Assembly (NCBI GenBank): GCA_963737425.1
Contig: CAVTSX010000008.1
Span: 1,116,001 to 1,180,000 of the forward strand
DNA: 64,000 bases
Origin: DASXRA01 sp963737425
GTDB taxonomy: Bacteria; Actinomycetota; Actinomycetes; Mycobacteriales; Jatrophihabitantaceae
Direction: 5' to 3'
Every line of letters begins with the position of its first letter. The stretch's first letter is position 1. Position numbers and translations under genes: made by a program. Positions 34,714 through 40,813 of the stretch are shown piece after piece. The notes under the pieces were generated by a model that did not search any database, was not told where the DNA came from, and saw nothing but the letters and a program-made list of their open reading frames with translations.

Positions 34714-34943
34714 CCACGCAGATGTGGGAGGCGCGCGCCGCCGCCGGCCGGCTGGACGAGCTCGTCGCATTCGTCCTCGACCACGCCGACCCGTCTGCGC
34801 AGGTGTACCGAAGCGTCGGCGACGAGCCGCGGGTCGTCGTCATCGATCCGACCGGTCGGGGTCTTGACGACGTTCCGGCCGGCCTGCTCGCGCGGCCGGC
34901 GCATAATTGGGCATTCGTGCCCGTGCCACGCGATACGACGTAG
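34710..34943 (+). CDS. small conserved protein downstream of tsaD
   Basis: Unrecognised 77-aa soluble protein, beginning MTTQMWEARAAAGRLDELVAF and ending near HNWAFVPVPRDTT. It resembles short actinobacterial hypothetical proteins I have seen with MWEARA starts and VVVIDPTG; a ferredoxin-like (antibiotic monooxygenase-type) fold is conceivable but unproven. ATG 34710 overlaps the tsaD stop (ATGA), so it is translated with tsaD. Confidence 0.7.
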   Translation: MTTQMWEARAAAGRLDELVAFVLDHADPSAQVYRSVGDEPRVVVIDPTGRGLDDVPAGLLARPAHNWAFVPVPRDTT

Positions 34944-35121
34944 GCTGCAACCGATCGACACTGAGACGTGTCATCAGACTGTGACGCTTCTTCTCGGCAC
35001 CTCCGGCGCAGCAGTGACACCTGCGCGCGGGCAGGCACCGTCGCACGCGGTGACCGCAGTGTTGCCGCGAGTGGCACCAGGCTCGCAGTGGCAAGGGAGC
35101 GCGCACGCGCGGGAGGGGTGC

Positions 35122-35646
35122 ATGGAGGTCGACGCGCTGTTCGCGCAGTTTGTGCGCGAACAGACCGCTACGCTGCTGCGGTCGGCCTACCTGCTCACCG
35201 GCAACGCGCCGAGCGCTGAGGATCTCGTCCAGGAGACATTTCTGCGGCTGTACCCGAAATGGCAGCGGGTCATGGCCGCCGACGTCCCCATCGCCTACGT
35301 TCGCCGCGCGCTCGTCAACGGATTCCTCAACCAGCGCCGCCGGGCATCGAGTAGCGAGATCGTCATCGATGAGATTCCCGAGCGCATCGACGGCCGCGAC
35401 ATCGGCCTCGAGGTCACCAATCGAGACCTGATCTGGCGCCTGCTCGGAACGGTGTCCGATCGGCAGCGGGCCGCGCTCGTCATGCGGTTCTTTCATGATC
35501 TCGACGACGACGAGATCGCCGATCAGCTGAGCTGCCGCGTCGGCACGGTGCGCAGCCTGATCAGTCGCGGCCTGGCGGCATTGCGCAGTGAAATGGCGCG
35601 TTCCGAGCCGACCGCAAGCGGTTATCCGGAAGGGAGGCAGCGATGA
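35122..35646 (+). CDS. ECF sigma factor, SigE family
   Basis: Extracytoplasmic-function RNA polymerase sigma factor, 174 aa. Region 2 runs through LFAQFVREQTATLLRSAYLL and DLVQETFLRLYPKWQ; region 4 has RQRAALVMRFFHDLDDDEIADQLSCRVGTVRSLISRGLAALR, a helix-turn-helix of the actinobacterial SigE-like group. ATG 35122 follows GGGAGGGG. Its stop overlaps the next gene (ATGA), whose membrane-anchored product is the natural candidate for its anti-sigma or sensor partner. The 178 bp upstream show no clear autoregulatory promoter that I could recognise. Confidence 0.93.
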   Translation: MEVDALFAQFVREQTATLLRSAYLLTGNAPSAEDLVQETFLRLYPKWQRVMAADVPIAYVRRALVNGFLNQRRRASSSEIVIDEIPERIDGRDIGLEVTNRDLIWRLLGTVSDRQRAALVMRFFHDLDDDEIADQLSCRVGTVRSLISRGLAALRSEMARSEPTASGYPEGRQR

Positions 35647-37025
35647 ACGACGACTTCGACATCGAGAAGGCGTTGCGCGCGAGCCTCGCCGAGCACGCCA
35701 GGCGCGCACCTACCGCGGACGCTCTGGCTGAGCAGATCATCGCTGCGGCCGATCACCCGCGTCCGGTGCGTGACCTGCCCCGTCCGCGGCAACACCGGTG
35801 GCGGGCCTGGTCGCTGCCGGCGATCGCCGCGGGAGCGGTGGCGGCCGTCGTCGGCGCAGTCTTCGCCACGTCCCAGTTGCACCACAGGGCGGCGCACACG
35901 GCCAGCACGCCGACGCCGAGCTTCACCACTGTCGCACCCACAAGTGCGACGCCGACCCCCTCGCCGACCACGTCCGCGCCGACGACGGCCAGCACGTCGC
36001 CGAGCAGCAGCACGCCCTCGGCCACCCGGCAGACTCCGTCCACCGGGCCGGTCCCGAGCGCGTTCGAGGTGGCGGACATGACGTTCGTCAGCACGGCCAA
36101 CGGCTGGGCGCTGGGCAATGGACAGTGCTTCAAGGACAAGTCGCAGCGGTGCATCGCGCTGGTTCGGACCACTGACGGCGGTCAGACCTGGGAGAGCATC
36201 CAGAATCCTCCGGCGAACGTCTCGACGAACACGTCGTGCACTGCTGCGCCATGCGTCAATCACATCCGCTTTGCCAACAACGATGTCGGCTACGCCTTCG
36301 GGCCGGACGCCCTGTTCATGACCACCGACGGCGGCGCCAATTGGGCCCGTCAGCCGGGCGGCGCGACCTCGCTCGAGATCGAGAACGGCATCGTCCTGCG
36401 CCTGACGTCGGGGGGCGCGGTGCAGATCGGCGAGGTGGGTAGTGACGCTTGGCGGGCCTCGTCGTTGCCCGGCAGCGCGTCGGTCGTCGAGCTGTATCGC
36501 GCACTCGACCGGGCGTATGTGATCACCAACAATGCGGTGCCGCGCACCATGTACGCGTCTACCGACAACGGCAAGAGCTGGGCTTCGCGTGGCAATCCGT
36601 GCGCGCGACCCAAGCGCCAGGTCGACATGGTGAATGTCGGTGTGGGAGCCGACGGGTCTCTGACGCTGCTCTGCGAGGACGAGAAGCTCGGCGATCCCGG
36701 TTCGGCCGGCCAGTTCGTCATCACCTCGACCGATGGTGGCGCCAGCTTCGGCGTTCCCGTCGTGACACATACCACCTCGCAGAGGATCTTGTTCGCGGCC
36801 GCCTCGGCATCGGCGATCTTCTATGGCGCCGACGCGCTCTATCGCAGTGTGGACGGCGGCCGGTCGTGGCAGCGGGTCGCAATCGACGCGACTACCGGCA
36901 GCGGCCGGGCGGGCTTCCTCGGATTCGAGAGTCCGACCACGGGCCGCTGGATCACGGGCGACGGCTCGACCATATGGACGACGACGGACGCCGGCGCGAC
37001 CTGGGCGAAGCACACCTTCGGCTGA
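35643..37025 (+). CDS. membrane-anchored BNR/YCF48-like propeller, putative anti-sigma partner
   Basis: 460-aa protein translationally coupled to the sigma factor. Residues 1-50 are charged and helical (DFDIEKALRASLAEHARRAPTADALA), like the cytoplasmic part of anti-sigma factors; a single membrane segment (about 56-76, LPAIAAGAVAAVVGAVFATS) is followed by a Ser/Thr/Pro linker to about 138 and an outside domain with repeats of the BNR type: RTTDGGQTWESI, MTTDGGANWARQ, ASTDNGKSWASR, RSVDGGRSWQRV and TTTDAGATWAKH. Such repeats form sialidase- or YCF48-like propellers. No zinc-binding HxxxCxxC anti-sigma motif is present, so the anti-sigma role is inferred from layout only. Confidence 0.8.
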   Translation: MNDDFDIEKALRASLAEHARRAPTADALAEQIIAAADHPRPVRDLPRPRQHRWRAWSLPAIAAGAVAAVVGAVFATSQLHHRAAHTASTPTPSFTTVAPTSATPTPSPTTSAPTTASTSPSSSTPSATRQTPSTGPVPSAFEVADMTFVSTANGWALGNGQCFKDKSQRCIALVRTTDGGQTWESIQNPPANVSTNTSCTAAPCVNHIRFANNDVGYAFGPDALFMTTDGGANWARQPGGATSLEIENGIVLRLTSGGAVQIGEVGSDAWRASSLPGSASVVELYRALDRAYVITNNAVPRTMYASTDNGKSWASRGNPCARPKRQVDMVNVGVGADGSLTLLCEDEKLGDPGSAGQFVITSTDGGASFGVPVVTHTTSQRILFAAASASAIFYGADALYRSVDGGRSWQRVAIDATTGSGRAGFLGFESPTTGRWITGDGSTIWTTTDAGATWAKHTFG

Positions 37026-37039
37026 TCGCGCCCCCGGCG

Positions 37040-37067
37040 TTGAGAGTTGGCACTCGCCGCGTTAGAG
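37040..37067 (+). promoter_or_regulatory. candidate groES promoter overlapping CIRCE
   Basis: TTGAGA (37040-37045), a 16-bp spacer and TTAGAG (37062-37067). The HrcA operator covers the spacer and -10. Confidence 0.4.
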
Positions 37068-37074
37068 TGCCAAC
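37046..37074. promoter_or_regulatory. CIRCE operator (HrcA site)
   Basis: GTTGGCACTC (37046-37055), nine bases, GAGTGCCAAC (37065-37074): the TTAGCACTC-N9-GAGTGCTAA element with G/C at the third position on each side, 86 bp before groES. It is the binding site of the heat-shock repressor HrcA, so groES (and groEL, if co-transcribed) should be heat-inducible. Confidence 0.93.
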
Positions 37075-37159
37075 CGGTGGCTCCGCTGGCACCCGCGACG
37101 GCAGCAGGGCACCACAAGGCATAGAACCGCGACATATACCCGAGAAGGGGAGATCCACC

Positions 37160-37465
37160 GTGACCGCCACCAAGGTCAGTATCAAGCCGCTCGAGGACCG
37201 TCTTGTCGTGCAGGCCAATGAGGCCGAGACGACGACCGCTTCGGGCATCGTCATTCCAGACACCGCCAAGGAGAAGCCGCAGGAGGGCACGGTCATCGCC
37301 GTGGGTCCCGGGCGTTTCGACGACAACGGCAACCGCGTCCCGCTGGACGTCTCAGTCGGCGACGTTGTGCTCTACAGCAAGTACGGCGGCACCGAGGTCA
37401 AGTACGCCGGCGAGGAATACCTCGTCCTCTCGGCGCGCGACGTCCTCGCGATCATCGAGAAGTAA
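37160..37465 (+). CDS. groS: co-chaperonin GroES
   Basis: 10-kDa chaperonin, 101 aa, the lid of the GroEL chamber. It has KVSIKPLEDRLVVQANEAE, the mobile loop around ETTTASGIVIPDTAKEKPQ, the EGTVIAVGPGRFDDNG strand and the C-terminal GEEYLVLSARDVLAIIEK. GTG 37160 follows AAGGGGAG. It lies behind a CIRCE element. A 420-bp spacer of tandem repeats and a strong hairpin separates it from groEL, unusual for this normally tight pair. Confidence 0.97.
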   Translation: MTATKVSIKPLEDRLVVQANEAETTTASGIVIPDTAKEKPQEGTVIAVGPGRFDDNGNRVPLDVSVGDVVLYSKYGGTEVKYAGEEYLVLSARDVLAIIEK

Positions 37466-37473
37466 AGCAACTT

Positions 37474-37820
37474 GAAGGCGCCACGGCCCGATCGAACTCA
37501 GCGGCGCTCGCGCCCCTGAGTTCGGCCCGGGTCGGCAGTGGTCGCCCAGGCTGTTTGCGGGCGGAAGGCGCCACGGCCCGATCGAACTCAGCGGCGCTCG
37601 CGCCCCTGAGTTCGGCCGGGTCGGCAGTGGTCGCCCAGGCTGTTTGCGGGCGGAAGGCGCCACGGCCCGATCGAACTCAGCGGCGCTCGCGCCCCTGAGT
37701 TCGGCCCGGGTCGGCAGTGGTCGCCCGGCTGTTTGCGGGCGGAAGGCGCCACGGCCCGATCGAACTCAGCGGCGCTCGCGCCCCTGAGTTCGGCCCGGGT
37801 CGGCAGTGGTCGCCCAGGCT
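37474..37820. repeat. approximately 90-bp tandem repeat array in groES-groEL spacer
   Basis: Four units beginning GAAGGCGCCACGGCC at 37474, 37564, 37653 and 37742 (periods 90, 89, 89); the one-base losses are in C/G runs. Each unit contains CGAACTCAG and CTGAGTTCG around a GC-rich loop, so the transcript would form four successive hairpins. The array starts nine bases after the groES stop. Confidence 0.93.
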
Positions 37821-37830
37821 CATCCGCCCC

Positions 37831-37860
37831 GATGCCCCGCCCCCCACGGGGCGGGGCATC
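37831..37860 (+). terminator. 13-bp GC hairpin just before groEL
   Basis: GATGCCCCGCCCC (37831-37843), loop CCAC, GGGGCGGGGCATC (37848-37860): a perfect 13-bp stem followed by GTCACTTTCTCCC. It ends 14 bases before the groEL ribosome site and would act as an attenuator, a processing site or a stabiliser of the groEL transcript. Confidence 0.65.
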
Positions 37861-37885
37861 GTCACTTTCTCCCAGGAAGGAACCC

Positions 37886-39535
37886 ATGCCAAAGATCCTC
37901 AGCTTCGACGAGGAGGCCCGGCGCGCGCTTGAGCGTGGCGTCGACAAACTGGCCGACACGGTCAAGGTCACGATCGGCCCCAAGGGCCGCAACGTGGTGC
38001 TCGACAAGTCCTTCGGTGCGCCGGTCATCACCAACGACGGCGTGACGATCGCGCGCGAGGTCGAACTCGACGATCCGTATGAGAACCTCGGCGCCCAGCT
38101 CGCCAAGTCGGTGGCCACGAAGACGAACGACGTCGCCGGCGACGGCACGACCACCGCGACGGTGCTCGCGCAGGCCCTGGTCAAGGCGGGCCTGCGCAAC
38201 GTGGCCGCCGGTGCCAACCCCGGCGGGTTGAAGCGCGGCATCGACGCCGCGGTCGAGGCGGTCAGCACGGCACTCGACAAGGCCGCGACTCCGGTCAAGG
38301 GCGAGCAGGAAATCGCCCATGTGGCGACGATTTCCGCGCAGGACGCCGAGATCGGCCGGCTCATCGGCGAGGCGTTCACGAAGGTCGGCAACGACGGCGT
38401 GATCACCGTCGAGGAGGCGCAGACCCTCACCACCGAACTCGAATTCACCGAGGGGATGCAGTTCGACAAGGGCTACATCTCGCCGTACTTCGTCACTGAC
38501 GCCGAGGCCGGCAACACTGTCCTCGACGACCCGTACCTGCTGATCACCACGCAGAAGATCTCCAGTGTCGCCGACCTGTTGCCGTTGCTGGAAAAGGTGA
38601 TCGCCGAGTCGAAGCCGCTCGTGATCATCGCCGAGGACGTCGACGGCGAGGCGCTGTCGACCCTGGTCGTGAACTCGATCCGCAAGACCTTCCCGGCGGT
38701 CGCGGTCAAGGCGCCGTTCTTCGGCGACCGCCGCAAGGCGTTCCTGCAGGATCTCGCGATCGTGACCGGCGCCGAGGTCGTGGCGCCCGAGGTCGGCCTC
38801 AAGCTCGACCAGGTCGGGCTCGACGTTCTCGGCAAGGCAGGCCGCGTCGTCGTCACCAAGGACACCACGACGGTCACCCACGGCGCAGCGGACCAGTCGG
38901 CGATCGACGACCGGATCGCGCAGATCCGCAAGGAGATCGAAGACACCGACTCTGACTGGGACCGGGAGAAGCTGCAGGAGCGGCTGGCCAAACTGGCCGG
39001 TGGTGTCGGCGTGATCCGGGTCGGCGCGGCCACCGAGGTCGAGCTCAAGGAACGCAAGCACCGCATCGAGGACGCCATCGCAGCCACTCGCGCAGCCGTC
39101 GAGGAAGGCATCATCGCCGGCGGCGGAGCGGCTCTCCTGCACGCCGCGTCGACGCTTCAGGGCGACCTCAGCCTGAGCGGTGACGAGGCGACCGGTGTGG
39201 CGATCGTGCGCGAGGCAGTTGCCGAGCCGCTGCGCTGGATTGCGTCCAACGCAGGCTACGAGGGGTATGTCGTCGTGGCCCGCGTGCGCGATCTGCCGAG
39301 CAACAACGGCCTCGACGCAGCCACCGGCGACTACGGTGACCTGCTCGCGGCGGGCATCGTCGATCCGGTCAAGGTCACCAAGGCGGCGTTGGCCAACGCC
39401 GCGTCGGTGGCGGCCCTGGTTCTCACCACGCAGAGCCTGATCGTTGACAAGCCGGAGCATCCCGACGATCACGCAGCCGACGGGCATTCGCACGGCGGCC
39501 ACGGGCACGGTCACAGCCACGGCCCGGGCTTCTGA
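37886..39535 (+). CDS. groL: chaperonin GroEL (GroEL1-type)
   Basis: 60-kDa chaperonin, 549 aa. ATP-site residues are in TIGPKGRNVVLD, VAGDGTTTATVLAQ (Asp86) and GIVDPVKVTKAALANAASVA; the protein has normal equatorial, intermediate and apical segments. The C-terminus is His-rich (HAADGHSHGGHGHGHSHGPGF) instead of the usual GGM tail, as in GroEL1 of mycobacteria, the copy next to groES; such tails can bind metal. ATG 37886 follows AGGAAGG. If a second groEL exists in this genome, it is outside the window. A hairpin terminator follows. Confidence 0.96.
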   Translation: MPKILSFDEEARRALERGVDKLADTVKVTIGPKGRNVVLDKSFGAPVITNDGVTIAREVELDDPYENLGAQLAKSVATKTNDVAGDGTTTATVLAQALVKAGLRNVAAGANPGGLKRGIDAAVEAVSTALDKAATPVKGEQEIAHVATISAQDAEIGRLIGEAFTKVGNDGVITVEEAQTLTTELEFTEGMQFDKGYISPYFVTDAEAGNTVLDDPYLLITTQKISSVADLLPLLEKVIAESKPLVIIAEDVDGEALSTLVVNSIRKTFPAVAVKAPFFGDRRKAFLQDLAIVTGAEVVAPEVGLKLDQVGLDVLGKAGRVVVTKDTTTVTHGAADQSAIDDRIAQIRKEIEDTDSDWDREKLQERLAKLAGGVGVIRVGAATEVELKERKHRIEDAIAATRAAVEEGIIAGGGAALLHAASTLQGDLSLSGDEATGVAIVREAVAEPLRWIASNAGYEGYVVVARVRDLPSNNGLDAATGDYGDLLAAGIVDPVKVTKAALANAASVAALVLTTQSLIVDKPEHPDDHAADGHSHGGHGHGHSHGPGF

Positions 39536-39558
39536 CGCTCACGAAAGATCTCAGATCG

Positions 39559-39595
39559 CGCAGGATCTGGCCGGCTCAGGCCGTCAGATCCTGCG
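39559..39595 (+). terminator. groEL terminator
   Basis: CGCAGGATCTG (39559-39569) and CAGATCCTGCG (39585-39595), a perfect 11-bp stem 24 bases after the groEL stop. No T tract follows. Confidence 0.7.
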
Positions 39596-39809
39596 CGTTC
39601 TGCGTGTGTGCGCCAATCGGATTGCCCTGTCCCGGTGTGCGTCCGATGGCTGATCTCGCATTGAGGGGTCGCTCAGCGCGCACGACGGGTCGGCTGAGGC
39701 GAGGATGGCCAGTCTGTGGCCAATGCTCGCCCGGGCGATTCGCGTTGCGCCGCCGATCCTGCAGACAGCATGCAGCGCGACGGTTCGTGCGGCATGCGTC
39801 AGTTCTCGG
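39596..39809. other. convergent groEL-whiB spacer
   Basis: 214 bp between the groEL terminator and the whiB stop. I see no gene, repeat or further hairpin of note in it. Confidence 0.5.
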
Positions 39810-40091
39810 TCAGGCCGGCTGCCTGGTGAGCAGCGCTTCGCGCTCCTCGACCGAAAGCCCGCCCCACACCCCGTACGGCTCACGCGTCGCCAGCGCCCAG
39901 CGCAGGCAATTCGCGATCACCGGACAGTCACTGCAGATCTCTTTGGCACGTACCTCGCGCCGTCGCCGCGACGGCCCCCGTTCGTTTTCGGGGTGATAGA
40001 ACACCGCCGTATCGGTACCTCGGCAGGCTGCCTGCATCTGCCATTCCCACGCCCCCTGTTTTGACAGGGGGAGCCGTCGAACCTCCGCCAT
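39810..40091 (-). CDS. whiB3: WhiB-family regulator, WhiB3/WhiD type
   Basis: Iron-sulfur transcription regulator, 93 aa. Four cysteines ligate the [4Fe-4S] cluster: Cys23 and the C53-x2-C56-x5-C62 group; the turn GVWGG after REPY binds the sigma factor region. WEWQMQAACRGTD, FYHPENERGPSRRRRE and LRWALATREPYGVWGGLS match the WhiB3/WhiD subgroup, and the place between groEL and guaB is that of mycobacterial whiB3. WhiB3 senses redox and NO; WhiD is needed for spore septation in Streptomyces. ATG 40091 follows GGGAGGG. It has an A+T-richer 180-bp upstream region, so it probably has its own promoter. Confidence 0.93.
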   Translation of the reverse strand: MAEVRRLPLSKQGAWEWQMQAACRGTDTAVFYHPENERGPSRRRREVRAKEICSDCPVIANCLRWALATREPYGVWGGLSVEEREALLTRQPA

Positions 40092-40270
40092 GGCTTCCCT
40101 CCCAACCCATCGCAGTCACTCGCGCACTGGCCGCTTAACCCCTCGCCTCTTCCAAAGACTGACCGAATAAAAGGTGACGCACGAGTCAAAGATTTCCCTC
40201 GTGCCGCGACATTGTGCATCGTTGCAGCGCCCTGCGTACAGAGTTGAGCGCGGCTCGGGCGAAGTGAGCA

Positions 40271-40648
40271 TCAGCGGCGGCGTGCGGCGGCGTTGGTCGC
40301 GTCGGTGTAGCCCCGGGCGTAGTCCCAGCTCACGAACGCCTCCGGGTTCGGCTCGTAGGCCGGCTCGTGCACGTGCGTGCGGCCCTCGCCGACGAGTGCG
40401 CGCAGGTTCGCCTCCATGAGGTCCCAGCCGAAGTAGTGCTGCTCGCCGCAGTCGGCGCACTCGACCGCGATGCCGCGGATCTGCCGCGGCGAGAGTGCCT
40501 CGCGGAACTCGGCAAGCTCGTGCAAGTCAGCGAGGACGTCGGCACGCTCGTCGTCGCTCAGCGGCTCGATCGGATCGGGGTCGTCGAGGACCGCGGCCGG
40601 GTCGTGTGGGTCATTCAGGAACGGATCGACCGGACCGTCTTCGGGCAT
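40271..40648 (-). CDS. DUF5319 family protein
   Basis: Acidic soluble protein, 125 aa, of the actinobacterial DUF5319 family (counterpart of the small gene next to guaB2 in M. tuberculosis). It starts MPEDGPVDPFLNDPHDPAAVLDD, has LSPRQIRGIAVECADCGEQHYFGWDLM with a CxxC that may bind metal, and ends near FVSWDYARGYTDA. Function unknown. ATG 40648 with GGGGG upstream is preferred; GTG 40651 is the alternative. Its synteny with whiB3 and guaB is conserved. Confidence 0.88.
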   Translation of the reverse strand: MPEDGPVDPFLNDPHDPAAVLDDPDPIEPLSDDERADVLADLHELAEFREALSPRQIRGIAVECADCGEQHYFGWDLMEANLRALVGEGRTHVHEPAYEPNPEAFVSWDYARGYTDATNAAARRR

Positions 40649-40755
40649 CACACCCCCACGGTAAAGCGTGATGGGGCCCGATGGCTAACCCGCCCCCTAC
40701 TTTCCTTGGCCTGGCGACCCCCGCAGGACCGCTTCGAGTGGTGCGAAACCCGCGC

Positions 40756-40802
40756 AGTGGTGCGTTATAACGCACCACTCGCGTCATAACGCACCACTCA
40801 AC
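40756..40802. repeat. palindrome plus half copy, family III
   Basis: 24-bp perfect palindrome (40756-40779, half-site AGTGGTGCGTTA) followed by another copy of its right half with CTCAAC (40785-40802). It lies downstream of the ABC permease stop, in terminator position, and shares its core with 22724-22755. Confidence 0.8.
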
Positions 40803-40813
40803 GGATGATCGAC

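Noticed and set aside
37474..37820. CRISPR array in the groES-groEL gap
   Set aside because: Near-identical units with no variable spacers and no cas genes.
37862..39520. 552-codon minus-strand frame opposite groEL
   Set aside because: Composition reflects the complement of groEL codons; a known GC-rich artefact often misannotated.
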